A stretch of 44,892 nucleotides of DNA, taken from JAWLDV01 sp046537975. Lineage in GTDB: Bacteria > Desulfobacterota > Desulfobulbia > Desulfobulbales > SURF-16. The notes below the pieces were generated by a model. It was not told the DNA's origin and made no database searches. It was given only the letters and a program-made list of their open reading frames with translations. Shown here in pieces: positions 32,410 through 41,484 of this stretch. Location: the NCBI GenBank assembly GCA_046537975.1, contig JBKHJR010000015.1, forward strand, positions 1 to 44,892. The letters are read 5' to 3'. Each line of letters starts with the position of its first letter. Positions within the stretch are counted from its first letter, which is position 1. The position numbers and the translations under genes are program-made.

Positions 32410-34202
32410 ATATTTTCTCCCTTTTTGCTAAATGGTCTGTATGGATAACCTTCTTCCGCCATACCCCAGTTGAAGAACTCAATGTAATTAAGCCTCAGCC
32501 CGTGAACCACTCCGCTCATAATAGCGAGGAGGAAATTCAGGCCATGGCCGAAACCCAGAATCAAAATAGCCACCAGGGTTCCCAGCCCGGCTATATTTTC
32601 CCGGGCCGTGGCCGCCATATCATTGAAAGTAATGGCGAGCTGAGCGCTGGCCAGTCCCAAGGCAAAGATCCGGAGATAGCTGAGCACATCCCCGAAGGCC
32701 CTGGATATACCGCTTAGAGCCAAAAGTCCATCCAGGATCCGGCCCAGGCGGTCCTTCCAGTTCCCCTGCCACCAGGGGCGTCGGCTGCTGAATAAAAGGA
32801 CCAGCAGGGTTCCTCCGATCAAAAATACCTCCCCGGGCTTCCAGCTTTGGAAGCCTTCTATGAAATTGGCGTGGGCGAACCAGAGGAGAAGTCCGCCGAT
32901 AATAATAGCTATCCAGCCCAGGGGCTGGAGCCTTAACTCTACCCTGCTTGCCTTAATAAGATTGGCGATGTGGGCGACAATTATATGCAGGGCTCCGAGC
33001 AGGATGGAGATGGTCATCATTCGGTACTGATCGGTGGCCTCGACAATTTTTAGTTTCCCCAGCCAGGAGCCTTCCGAGGGAGCCAGGCCAAAATAATTGC
33101 CGGCCAGCACCCCGTAGCCGATGGTCCCGGCCACCAGAAAAGCGAACAGGATGCATAGGTCCTGTCTGCTGCACTGGAGACGACGGCGAGACAGGAGCCA
33201 GATCCCTCCCAGAATCAGACCGTATCCGGCATCAGAGACAATCATGGCAAAAAAGACCGCAAAGGAAAAGAGCACAGCCAGGGACGGATCCCAGACCTTG
33301 TAACCGGGGGTGGTATAAAAGTTTACCAGTTTCTCCCCACCTTCCAGTTTTTCAGGATTATCCAGAAGAGTCGGCGGTTTTTCCTCTTCCGGGGGAGGTT
33401 CAGCGTTTAAGATCAGGGAGTTCTCTTTAGTAAAACTCTCCAGTTTGGAAAGGGAGTATTCCGGGGCCCAGCCTTCCACTACAAAGAGTTCCCCGTCATC
33501 AAAAATTTCCCGGGCAGCCCGGTTCAGATTCTCCTGATCGTCAGCCACAGCCAGGACCCGGGAAAACTGGGCAAGCCAGCGGGTAAGGCCCACCCGTCGC
33601 CAATGCAGGTCGTCCAGTTCTATCTCCACTTCTTCCAGGCGCTCTTTGAGGGTGGAGAGAGAACGGTTACCGGTGTGGATCCTGGGGACAGGCATGTTTT
33701 CCGGTTCTTTTCTGGATACCACTACCACGTAGGAAAAACGGGCATCCCGGTAAACGCATTCATAGGGAAGTTCAGTCTCCTCCACATCCGACATCCGGTA
33801 ATGGGGAACGATGTAGAACCAGAAACGGTAACCGCCGGTCTCCTCCACCGGAGGAAAGATGAAATCTCCCCAGGGCTCCAGGGCCTCGATACGGCGGACC
33901 AAATAGTCGTGTTCGTCGCCCAGCTCCTGGATCCGATCCCTGATTTGCAGGGCCTGCCTTTCCACCTCACCGGCATCAAAATTTTCCGGATCGCGGGCCT
34001 GGCGCCTTTTTTCCGGACATTTCTCCAGGAATTGGTAGGCCTCGTGAGTAGCCGCTGAGATCCCGGGGGCAAAGGCCACATTTTCTATAGTGTGATAGGT
34101 GATGAGATGAACTGCCCCCAAAGCCTGAAGACCTTCCAGAATCTCCAGTTTCCAGCGGGTCATACCGTATATGGTTATGCGGGACATAGGAACTATTGCC
34201 AT
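32397..34202 (-). CDS. atpI: V-type ATP synthase subunit I (membrane stator)
   Basis: A 601-residue subunit equivalent to eukaryotic subunit a. The N-terminal half is soluble with coiled segments, the C-terminal half (from about residue 300) has seven to eight membrane helices. The stator half-channel Arg is likely in the YLRIFALGLASAQLAITFNDM block, a conserved signature. Start chosen at ATG 34202, which overlaps the stop of subunit D (TGATG) behind a run of six G; a TTG one codon earlier is possible. Residue count is slightly shorter than that of thermophile homologues. Confidence 0.9.
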   Translation of the reverse strand: MAIVPMSRITIYGMTRWKLEILEGLQALGAVHLITYHTIENVAFAPGISAATHEAYQFLEKCPEKRRQARDPENFDAGEVERQALQIRDRIQELGDEHDYLVRRIEALEPWGDFIFPPVEETGGYRFWFYIVPHYRMSDVEETELPYECVYRDARFSYVVVVSRKEPENMPVPRIHTGNRSLSTLKERLEEVEIELDDLHWRRVGLTRWLAQFSRVLAVADDQENLNRAAREIFDDGELFVVEGWAPEYSLSKLESFTKENSLILNAEPPPEEEKPPTLLDNPEKLEGGEKLVNFYTTPGYKVWDPSLAVLFSFAVFFAMIVSDAGYGLILGGIWLLSRRRLQCSRQDLCILFAFLVAGTIGYGVLAGNYFGLAPSEGSWLGKLKIVEATDQYRMMTISILLGALHIIVAHIANLIKASRVELRLQPLGWIAIIIGGLLLWFAHANFIEGFQSWKPGEVFLIGGTLLVLLFSSRRPWWQGNWKDRLGRILDGLLALSGISRAFGDVLSYLRIFALGLASAQLAITFNDMAATARENIAGLGTLVAILILGFGHGLNFLLAIMSGVVHGLRLNYIEFFNWGMAEEGYPYRPFSKKGENIWNQ

Positions 34203-34804
34203 CAATAGCCCCCCGCCTGGCGTTTGGCCTTGGCTATTTTGGAACGCACTACCCCTGCCCTTTCAGTGTCTCCCAAGGCGATCTGGATGCTCCTGATATT
34301 TCCCCTGGTTTCCGGAATAAGCACCTTATCAAAAAGATTGACCCGCTGAGTAATGGTCTGGAGGGCTTTCTGCAGCCTGCGGACTCGCTCCTCCTGTACC
34401 TGGAGACTGATCCTGAGCTTAACCATCTCGTGCAGGGCATCGATCAGGGCATCCACCCAGACCGGCCTGGCCAGCATAGAGTATTCGCCGGTTCTTATCT
34501 TGATATCCTCCAGGACCGGGAGCTTGACACCCAGGAGATTCTGTTCCCTGAGTTTGACCTCTTCCAGTTCCACCAAACCGGAAGTATCGATCTCTTCATT
34601 ACCCAGAAGGGCGATCCAGTCTGCGCTCTCCTCTTCCAGCCGGTCTATAGCCTTCCGGGTTTCGTCCCTCTCCTTTTTTGCCTTTCTGATCTCAAAGAGA
34701 AACTGCTGGCGTTTGAGATCCAGAGAGGGCAGGTACTGCTCATAGAGGCTGAGCTTATCCCGTTCCGCCTTGAGCGCTGTTTTATTAAGGGTCACCTTGG
34801 CCAA
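34202..34804 (-). CDS. atpD: V-type ATP synthase subunit D (central stalk)
   Basis: A 200-residue central-axle subunit: N- and C-terminal long helices (TLNKTALKAERDKLSLYEQY at the start, RRLQKALQTITQRVNLFDKV near the end) that form the coiled-coil shaft inside A3B3, with the conserved LFDKVLIPE. Its start follows the stop of subunit B directly, and its stop overlaps the start of subunit I. Confidence 0.9.
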   Translation of the reverse strand: MAKVTLNKTALKAERDKLSLYEQYLPSLDLKRQQFLFEIRKAKKERDETRKAIDRLEEESADWIALLGNEEIDTSGLVELEEVKLREQNLLGVKLPVLEDIKIRTGEYSMLARPVWVDALIDALHEMVKLRISLQVQEERVRRLQKALQTITQRVNLFDKVLIPETRGNIRSIQIALGDTERAGVVRSKIAKAKRQAGGY

Positions 34805-36178
34805 TCACGACTCCTCCTGTTTTTGTCCGGAGCTTTTTTCCTGTTCACTGTTTACTTCGCCCCCCTGCTTCCCCGGAAAATACTTATCCACCAGCCACTG
34901 CTTCATGAGAAGTTCATCCGGCTCGAAACACTCGGCCAGGGTCTGCCAGGAAAGATCCAGGGCCTCGTTAAGGGTCATGGAGACTTCGATGGCCATGAAT
35001 CTTTTCTTAAAGAGCTTGCCGAAGCGCAGGAGCTTATGATCGTAGGGAGAAAGATCAAAGGCCATGGCCTGCTTTCTTTCCGCCTCCTGGGCCTCGGAAT
35101 AGAAACGGATCATGGTATTCATGATCTGGGCGTGATCCTCCCTGGTCTCCTTGCCGATCACCTGCTGCTTGAGCCGGGAAAGACTGCCGAAGGGATCAAT
35201 CTCCCTGTTGTGCAGGTAGAACTGCCCTTCGGTTATATACCCCGTATTGTCCGGAACCGGATGGGTGACATCATTTCCGGGCATGGTGGTGACTGTGAGT
35301 ATGGTTACTGAGCCGGCTCCCTTGTAATCGCAGGCTCTTTCATAACGCTGGGCAAGCCTGGTGTAGAGGTCGCCCAGATAACCCCGGTTGGAAGGCACCC
35401 GTTCCATGGAAATACCTATCTCTTTCATGGCATCGGCAAAAGCGGTCATATCGGTCATCAGGACCAATACCCGCTTGCCCTCCTCCACTGCGAAACGTTC
35501 GGCGACCTTAAGGGCCATGTCCGGCACCAGGAGACGTTCCACAATGGGATCGGAGGCCAGATTGACGTACATCACGGTCCGGGCGAAGTTGCCCTCATCC
35601 TCGAACTTAGTGCGGAAAAAATAGTAATCATCAAAGATCAGACCCAGACCGGCAAAGACAATAAGGTCGGCATCGGCCTGAATGGCTATTCTGGCCAGGA
35701 GCTGATTGTAGGGTTCGCCCGCCACCGAGAAAATAGGTATCTTCTGGCTTTCCACCAGACAGTTAAAAAGATCGATCATGGGTACCTTGGTGTGGATCAT
35801 TTTGTGGGGCATGATCCTGGTCATGGGATTGACCGTGGGGCCGCCGATGTCGATCTGGGGATCGCCCTCCAGACTGGGCCCTCTGTCCATAGCCTCGCCT
35901 GAGCCCCGGAATATCCGGCCCAGAATGTTGCCGGAGTAGATAACCTGCATGGGGTGGTTCAAAAACCGGACCGTGGCCGCGGTGGAAAGCCCCCTGCCTC
36001 CGGCAAAGACCTGAAGGGAGACGATATCCTCATTGATCTCCACCACCTGGGAAAGGGAAGTCTCACCGTCCCGGTTTTCAATTATAGCCAGATCGACGTA
36101 GCCCACATCCCGAGCCCGTACCTTGATAAGGTCGCCGACGATTTCCAGAATATTGGTATGACGCTGGAGAACTTCCAT
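34805..36178 (-). CDS. atpB: V-type ATP synthase subunit B (non-catalytic)
   Basis: A 457-residue regulatory subunit of the A3B3 head. It has the family blocks GRIFRGSGEAMDRGP, MIHTKVPMIDLFNCLVESQK, VLVLMTDMTAFADAMKEI and PSNRGYLGDLYTRLAQRYER, and lacks a true P-loop, as expected. It is the first gene of this operon, which is unusual because E-DUF2764-A normally precede B. The last about 20 residues are a charged tail. Confidence 0.95.
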   Translation of the reverse strand: MEVLQRHTNILEIVGDLIKVRARDVGYVDLAIIENRDGETSLSQVVEINEDIVSLQVFAGGRGLSTAATVRFLNHPMQVIYSGNILGRIFRGSGEAMDRGPSLEGDPQIDIGGPTVNPMTRIMPHKMIHTKVPMIDLFNCLVESQKIPIFSVAGEPYNQLLARIAIQADADLIVFAGLGLIFDDYYFFRTKFEDEGNFARTVMYVNLASDPIVERLLVPDMALKVAERFAVEEGKRVLVLMTDMTAFADAMKEIGISMERVPSNRGYLGDLYTRLAQRYERACDYKGAGSVTILTVTTMPGNDVTHPVPDNTGYITEGQFYLHNREIDPFGSLSRLKQQVIGKETREDHAQIMNTMIRFYSEAQEAERKQAMAFDLSPYDHKLLRFGKLFKKRFMAIEVSMTLNEALDLSWQTLAECFEPDELLMKQWLVDKYFPGKQGGEVNSEQEKSSGQKQEES

Positions 36179-36425
36179 GATTGATGGGCTGTACCCTGAT
36201 TGTCCTTCTGATATGACGTCTGCCTGACATTAGAGTATCAAGACTTGCTTATCAGGGTCAAATATAATCTGGATAAAAGGTTTTGAGGGTCAAGCCCTTG
36301 GACGCCGGGAAAAATATGAGTGGTGCTAAACCATTATTGGAAATAAACATAAATATTGTTATGCTTTAGATGTTAAGAATTATCAGGCACCCACCCATAC
36401 TTTAAAATAGTCTCAGGAGGTTGAA

Positions 36426-36965
36426 ATGGCAAGTCTAACTGAAAGAATGATCCGGGCTGCTAAACTGGAAGTTGACCTTTACGAAGAGGTTGAGGCGGAT
36501 ACCACCGCGATAAAGCAGGCCATGGCTGTTGTCGTGTTAGCCAGTGTAGCCGCAGGCATCGGAACAATTAATGTGACCGGAGTCAGCGGTATCTTTTTGA
36601 TTACGGTATCTTCCCTGATTGCCTGGTTCGTCTGGGCACTCTTGGTCTATATTATAGGCGCCAAATTAATGCCTGAACCGCAGACCTCCACAGATATGGG
36701 AGAACTCCTGCGGACCATCGGATTCTCCAGTGCCCCCGGGGTAATCAGGGTGCTGGGGATCATCCCGGGACTTTACAGCGTCCTGTCCCTGGTGGCAGCC
36801 GTCTGGATGCTGGTAGCCATGATAGTTGCGGTCAGACAGGCTCTGGATTACAAGAGTACGGGCCGGGCTGTTCTGGTCTGCCTGATCGGCTGGCTGATTC
36901 AGGTCCTGTTTATTGCCCTGACTCTTGCGATTTTCGGCAACCAGTATTCCCAGCCGGTCAACTGA
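36426..36965 (+). CDS. Yip1-domain membrane protein
   Basis: A 179-residue membrane protein: a short amphipathic N-terminus (TERMIRAAKLEVDLYEEVEA) followed by about five membrane helices with the Yip1/YIF1 pattern (SVAAGIGTINV, GELLRTIGFSSAPGVIRVLG, IPGLYSVLSLVAAVWMLVAM). The bacterial function is not known. AGGAGG sits well before the ATG. It diverges from the V-type ATPase operon, with about 250 bp between the two starts that should hold both promoters. Confidence 0.8.
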   Translation: MASLTERMIRAAKLEVDLYEEVEADTTAIKQAMAVVVLASVAAGIGTINVTGVSGIFLITVSSLIAWFVWALLVYIIGAKLMPEPQTSTDMGELLRTIGFSSAPGVIRVLGIIPGLYSVLSLVAAVWMLVAMIVAVRQALDYKSTGRAVLVCLIGWLIQVLFIALTLAIFGNQYSQPVN

Positions 36966-37021
36966 TTTACTTACCTGACTCAACTTTTTTGATAATTAAT
37001 CAGGTCTGAAAAGTATGAATA

Positions 37022-37141
37022 TCCTGTCTCCGGCTCCCAGGACAACTAACGGGGACAGGAATTCCCTCTACTTAAACAACGGCTTTGCGAAGCCGGGAGA
37101 AAAGGGCACCTGATTCAGGCCGGATAACAATAACTCCCGGC
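37022..37141 (+). ncRNA. structured leader upstream of the DUF1538 genes
   Basis: Three helices are visible: 37022-37031 with 37051-37060 (10 bp, one G-U), 37080-37085 with 37090-37095 (CGGCTT / AAGCCG, 4-nt loop), and 37092-37099 with 37134-37141 (GCCGGGAG / CTCCCGGC). The last two share bases 37092-37095, so they exclude each other, as in a switching RNA. CCTG/CAGG (37109-37119) adds a small hairpin inside the third. No known riboswitch consensus recognised; ion-responsive classes are worth testing. Confidence 0.4.
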
Positions 37142-37225
37142 ACAGAAGACCGCTAAGTCAAAAAAACCTTAAAACAGAGGCATGGCGGCATTCCCCCAAT
37201 CCTTTTTTCCTTATCCGTAACCTTT

Positions 37226-37990
37226 ATGGTCAGAAAGCGAAAGGGACCTGTAAATACCAGGCTTGTCTTCGTCATTTTCAAAAGGCTGAAGAGCGCCTGT
37301 GCCGATCTGCTGCCAATAGCCTTAGTTATTACTTTTTTTCAGCTGGTGGTGATACAGGAGCCCCTGCCTCATTTAGGAGATGTTCTTTTTGGCTCTGTAC
37401 TGCTGATCGCCGGCCTTGTTTTGTTTATTCAGGGTCTGGAAATGGGAATGTTTCCCATCGGAGAGGAGCTGGCCCACGCCCTGGCCCGCAAGGGCAGCCT
37501 CTTCTGGCTCCTTTTTTTCGCCTTTGCTCTTGGTTTTTCAACCACTATTGCCGAACCGGCTCTAATTGCCGTAGCCCGGGAGGCGGCGGAAATTGCCAGC
37601 CAGGGCAATCTCATCGGTTCTGCGGAGCAGGCCCTCAAAGACTACGCCCTGGGTCTTAGACTGTCGGTCGCCTTTTCCGTGGGACTTGCCATTGTGGTGG
37701 GAGTTCTGCGGATTCTGCGAGGCTGGCCTCTTCACTACCTTATCATCAGTGGTTACGTTATGGTTATGCTCATGACTACCATCGCCCCCAAAGAGATTGT
37801 TGGTATTGCCTATGATGCTGGGGGGGTAACGACTTCCACTGTTACCGTGCCCCTGGTGGCAGCCCTGGGGGTGGGTTTGGCTTCGACTATCAAGGGCAGG
37901 AACCCTATGATGGACGGCTTCGGCCTGATCGCCTTTGCCTCGCTTTTTCCCATGATCTTTGTTATGGGGTACGGTCTTATTATTTTCTGA
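37226..37990 (+). CDS. DUF1538 family membrane protein, first half-transporter
   Basis: A 254-residue protein with about seven membrane helices. It has the two DUF1538 signatures: FALGFSTTIAEPALIAVARE and YDAGGVTTSTVTVPLVAALG. DUF1538 proteins are putative transporters of unknown substrate and often occur as one longer protein made of two such halves. Here the second half is the separate neighbour 19 bp downstream. No strong Shine-Dalgarno before the ATG; the start could lie a few codons later. The P-II-type protein at 38798 is probably the regulator. Confidence 0.82.
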   Translation: MVRKRKGPVNTRLVFVIFKRLKSACADLLPIALVITFFQLVVIQEPLPHLGDVLFGSVLLIAGLVLFIQGLEMGMFPIGEELAHALARKGSLFWLLFFAFALGFSTTIAEPALIAVAREAAEIASQGNLIGSAEQALKDYALGLRLSVAFSVGLAIVVGVLRILRGWPLHYLIISGYVMVMLMTTIAPKEIVGIAYDAGGVTTSTVTVPLVAALGVGLASTIKGRNPMMDGFGLIAFASLFPMIFVMGYGLIIF

Positions 37991-38009
37991 CTGACAGGAA
38001 TTTTGCTTA

Positions 38010-38801
38010 ATGGATTTTGCCGTCGATTTCAGCCAGATACTGCTTAGCACCTTCAGGGATATCCTGCCGATCCTTATTCTGATCGTCTTTTTCCAGATGG
38101 TGGTCCTGCGCCAGCCTATCCCCCATCGGCGCAACCTGATCCTGGGTGGGGTCTATGTGGTCCTGGGTCTTGCCCTTTTTCTGGCCGGCCTGGAAAAGGC
38201 CCTTTTCCCCCTGGGCAAGATAATGGCTCACCAGCTCTCTGATCCCGCTTTTCTATCCGGTGCCGGGGAAACTCCGGATCTAACCGACTGGACGGCCTAC
38301 GGCTGGATTTATCTTTTTGCCGCTCTGATAGGTTTTTCCACCACTATTGCCGAACCGGCACTTATCGCTGTGGCCTCCAAGGCCACTGAAGTTTCCGGCG
38401 GGGCCGTAAACCAATGGGGCCTGAGGCTGGCGGTGGCTTTCGGAGCGGCTCTGGGCATCAGTCTGGGGGCATTCCGGATTGTAACCGGCACTCCCCTCTA
38501 TCTCTATATCCTGGCCGGGTATCTGATAGTTATAATCCAGACCGCATTCGCCCCCAAGAATATAATACCCCTGGCTTATGACTCCGGGGGAGTAACTACT
38601 TCCACCGTGACCGTACCCCTGGTAACAGCCCTGGGTCTGGGTCTGGCCTCATCCGTGCCCGGCCGGGACCCCTCGCTGGATGGTTTCGGAATGATTGCCT
38701 TTACCTGTTTATTCCCGATTATAACCGTTATGGGTTACGCCCAGTATATTCAGTGGTCAGTAAATCGACGTAAAAAAATCTCCCGAGGAGGTAAACAATG
38801 A
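38010..38801 (+). CDS. DUF1538 family membrane protein, second half-transporter
   Basis: A 263-residue paralogue of the preceding gene with the same motifs at matching places (LIGFSTTIAEPALIAVASKA and YDSGGVTTSTVTVPLVTALG). This suggests a heterodimeric transporter in which each subunit supplies one re-entrant site. An insertion rich in Asp, Thr and Gly (about 80-95) sets it apart. AGGAA lies before the ATG. Its stop overlaps the start of the P-II-like gene (ATGA), so the three are translated as one unit. Confidence 0.82.
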   Translation: MDFAVDFSQILLSTFRDILPILILIVFFQMVVLRQPIPHRRNLILGGVYVVLGLALFLAGLEKALFPLGKIMAHQLSDPAFLSGAGETPDLTDWTAYGWIYLFAALIGFSTTIAEPALIAVASKATEVSGGAVNQWGLRLAVAFGAALGISLGAFRIVTGTPLYLYILAGYLIVIIQTAFAPKNIIPLAYDSGGVTTSTVTVPLVTALGLGLASSVPGRDPSLDGFGMIAFTCLFPIITVMGYAQYIQWSVNRRKKISRGGKQ

Positions 38802-39145
38802 GATTCAAACTCATTTTAGCTTCTGTCAAAACTGATAAAACAGAAGCAGTTATTGACGGTGCCAAAAGCGCGGGTGCCACCGGTGCCACCGTAATCCCGG
38901 CCCGGGGTACGGGGATCCATGAGGCCAAAACCTTTTTCGGTCTTTCCCTGGAAGCCCAGACCGACATTATAATGTTTCTCTTTGAAGAACATCTGGTCCA
39001 GGATGTTCTGGCCGCCATCCAGAAGGCGGGAGAATTCGAAAAACCCGGGACAGGCATAGCCTTTGTGGTTCCGGTGGAACAGGTGGTGGGCCTGGAGAGC
39101 CAGATCGAAAAATTCAAGGAAGAAGTACGGGACCAATATTTTTAG
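38798..39145 (+). CDS. P-II-like regulatory protein
   Basis: A 115-residue protein of the P-II fold: LILASVKTDKTEAVIDGAKSAGATGATV at the start (positions 4-31, here split at KTEAV), a T-loop region GTGIHEAKTFFGLSLEAQTD that lacks the tyrosine modified in GlnB, and a closing segment GTGIAFVVPVEQVVGL with the GTG-type nucleotide motif. It sits directly behind two membrane transporter genes, like GlnK behind AmtB, so it probably controls the DUF1538 transporter in response to a nucleotide such as ATP, ADP or a cyclic nucleotide. The ligand is unknown. Confidence 0.82.
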   Translation: MRFKLILASVKTDKTEAVIDGAKSAGATGATVIPARGTGIHEAKTFFGLSLEAQTDIIMFLFEEHLVQDVLAAIQKAGEFEKPGTGIAFVVPVEQVVGLESQIEKFKEEVRDQYF

Positions 39146-39196
39146 CTTAAACAATAACGAATAAAAAACTCTTTTTTAAACTTAAGGAGACATATT

Positions 39197-39604
39197 ATGA
39201 CCACGGAGAAACCAAGACTTATCAGGGCGCGTGATGTCATGCATAAAGGTATAGTCAGTATTGACGGCATGGCCAGTTCCCAGGAAGCTGCCGCCAAAAT
39301 GCGGGAAGAGCAGGTATCTGCTCTACTGGTGGATAAAAGACACCCCGATGATGCCTGGGGGATTATCGCTGTTCAGGACCTTATCCGGGGCATGATTATC
39401 CCCTGCAGACCTCCCGAGGGAGTAAACGTCTATGAAATCATGACCAAACCTATTATCACGGTCTCCGCAGACATGGACGTCCGCTATGTGGCCCGTCTTC
39501 TTTACAGGATCGGGATCAGAAGAGCACCGGTGGAAGAAGAGGGGGATCTGGTCGGCATGGTTGCTTTGTCTTCACTTATTCTTGACAATGATCTCTTCAC
39601 CTAA
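39197..39604 (+). CDS. CBS-pair protein
   Basis: A 135-residue protein consisting of two CBS domains (RARDVMHKGIVSIDGMASSQ and YEIMTKPIITVSADMDVRYV), which together usually bind adenine nucleotides. No other domain. AAGGAG precedes the ATG. It follows the P-II-like gene by 51 bp on the same strand and probably adds nucleotide sensing to the DUF1538 unit. The next gene is a separately transcribed cold-shock gene. Confidence 0.85.
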   Translation: MTTEKPRLIRARDVMHKGIVSIDGMASSQEAAAKMREEQVSALLVDKRHPDDAWGIIAVQDLIRGMIIPCRPPEGVNVYEIMTKPIITVSADMDVRYVARLLYRIGIRRAPVEEEGDLVGMVALSSLILDNDLFT

Positions 39605-39850
39605 GGCACCTGTTTTACTTGGTTATTAACCTTAAAAACAAACATTATTCACACCGGCTTATGATAAAAATTAAAAAAATCAGTTTATTTTAAATATTAT
39701 TCCATTGCTATTAGATTAAGTATCTGGTAGTGATGAAACATAGTAATTGTAGTTTTATGTTTGATAAGAAAATACCGTATATAGAAACAATCTTGTACGT
39801 TTTTCTATCATTCATAAATGTATTTGTCCCATCATATTAAGGAGCATGAA

Positions 39851-40051
39851 ATGACGGAAGGTACGGTAAAATGGTTCAATGAGGCAAAAGGTTTTGGTTT
39901 TATTGAATCAGAAAATGGAGGAGACGTTTTTGTACATTTTTCAGCGATTCAGGCAGAAGGCTTTAAGACACTGAAAGAAGGTGAGAAGGTCTCTTTTGAT
40001 GTTGTTGAAGGCAAAAAAGGGCCTGCAGCTGAGAATGTAATGAAATTATAA
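39851..40051 (+). CDS. cold-shock protein
   Basis: A 66-residue CspA-family protein with both RNA-binding motifs KGFGFI and VFVHF and the usual start GTVKWFNEAKG. AAGGAG sits before the ATG at 39851. It binds single-stranded RNA and DNA and melts RNA structures. The 246 bp upstream are AT-rich and could supply the long leader typical of cold-shock genes; a strong terminator follows at once. Confidence 0.95.
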   Translation: MTEGTVKWFNEAKGFGFIESENGGDVFVHFSAIQAEGFKTLKEGEKVSFDVVEGKKGPAAENVMKL

Positions 40052-40074
40052 GATATAATTTACATTCGGACCTC

Positions 40075-40114
40075 AATAACCCCATGGGATTTTTCCCCAT
40101 GGGGTTATTTTTTT
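40075..40114 (+). terminator. rho-independent terminator of the cold-shock gene
   Basis: A perfect 14-bp stem (AATAACCCCATGGG at 40075-40088 with its complement at 40096-40109), a 7-nt loop and a T-run ending at 40114. It starts 23 bp after the stop codon. Confidence 0.93.
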
Positions 40115-40203
40115 GGGGTTAGATAAAAGAAAATGAAAAAGCCTGGAGCCATGGACAAGGATAATATTTTCAAATAGGATAATGATTAAAAAGGCATAGA
40201 AAC

Positions 40204-41361
40204 ATGAACTGCATAAAAGCTGAGACCATTTATACAGGCACTTCTGTCTTAAAAGATTCTTATCTTCTTTTTGATGGTAAAAAGATAACTGGTATTTCCG
40301 ATACCGAAGAGGGAAAGCTGCAGGGTTCATACGAAGTAGTAACACCGGCTTTCATTGACCCTCACAGCCACATTTCTCTGGTCAGATCCGGAGAACCTGA
40401 GTCTGAAGAGGAGGCCAATGACAACCAGGACCCGATTATCGCTCTGGCGGATGCCCTGGATTCCGTTCAGATGGACGACATGGCACTCAGGGATGCGGTG
40501 GAGATGGGAGTTCTCTATTCCTGCATACTGCCGGGCAGCGGAAACATAATCGGAGGCCTGTCGGCGGTTATCCGCAATTACGCCTCTAACAGCAGTCAGG
40601 CCCTGGTCATGCGGTCCGGGGTGAAGGCGGCCTTTGGCTATAATCCTATGTCCACCCAGAACTGGAAGGGAACAAGACCTTCCACAAGGATGGGGGCTAT
40701 TGCCATTCTGCGCAAGAAACTGGATGAGGTTCTGCAGAAAGAAGAAAGATGGGAAAAAGCGACCGGGGAGAAAAAAGAAGAAATTACCTTTTCCGCCGAA
40801 GAAAAGGTGCTCAGGGAGATACTTAATAAAAAGACCGCACTGAGAATCCATGTCCACAAAACCGATGACATCGCCGCCCTCCTTCGCCTGGTTGACGAAT
40901 TTGGAATCCGGGTCACAGTAGAACATGCCATGGACGTCAATCAACCGGAAATATTCAGGGAGCTGAAAGAACGCGGGATTACGGTAATCTATGGTCCTGT
41001 GGATGCCTTTGCCTACAAGGTTGAACTCAAACACGAAAACTGGAGGAACATAAAGTACCTGATTGAGTCCGGGGTGGATTTCGGGATCATGTCCGATCAT
41101 CCGGTGACTCCGGCCCGGCAGCTTTTTCTTCAGGGACGCTGGCTCCTTAGGGCCGGTTATACCAAACAGCAGGTGGTGGAGATTTTTTCCAGAAAAAATG
41201 CGGAGCTACTCGGTCTTAACCAAGTAGCGGGCAGCCTGGAGCCTTATAAGTGGGCTTCCTTCACCTGCTGGAGTGGTGATCCCTTTGATCTGGCGAGTTA
41301 TCCGGTGGCCGTATACGGTGAAGGCAGAGTCCTTTTCTCTGAGGAGGAAAAATCTGCTTAA
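40204..41361 (+). CDS. amidohydrolase family protein
   Basis: A 385-residue metal-dependent hydrolase. The N- and C-terminal strands form the usual small beta-sandwich, and the barrel holds the metal ligands: DPHSH (HxH), a His in RIHVHKTDD, VEHAMD and the final Asp in MSDHPVTP. Residues about 165-215 form a charged Lys/Glu-rich insertion. Relatives include imidazolonepropionase-like and other cyclic amide hydrolases; the substrate here is unknown. The tail WSGDPFDLASYP matches the conserved closing motif of this subgroup. It stands alone between the cold-shock terminator and the Nudix gene. Confidence 0.8.
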   Translation: MNCIKAETIYTGTSVLKDSYLLFDGKKITGISDTEEGKLQGSYEVVTPAFIDPHSHISLVRSGEPESEEEANDNQDPIIALADALDSVQMDDMALRDAVEMGVLYSCILPGSGNIIGGLSAVIRNYASNSSQALVMRSGVKAAFGYNPMSTQNWKGTRPSTRMGAIAILRKKLDEVLQKEERWEKATGEKKEEITFSAEEKVLREILNKKTALRIHVHKTDDIAALLRLVDEFGIRVTVEHAMDVNQPEIFRELKERGITVIYGPVDAFAYKVELKHENWRNIKYLIESGVDFGIMSDHPVTPARQLFLQGRWLLRAGYTKQQVVEIFSRKNAELLGLNQVAGSLEPYKWASFTCWSGDPFDLASYPVAVYGEGRVLFSEEEKSA

Positions 41362-41484
41362 ATAAATTCCGTATTTTTAAGAAATAATGCCTGATTTAAG
41401 CCAGGAATCAAAAGAGAAAAAATCTACAGGTCTTAATACTACTGTGGCTTTGGACAGGGAGATCAGAAAAAATGAGACGGTGGG

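Noticed and set aside
34196..35311. 371-codon plus-strand frame opposite V-ATPase subunits D and B
   Set aside because: Antisense shadow in GC-rich coding DNA; the opposite strand has unmistakable ATPase motifs.
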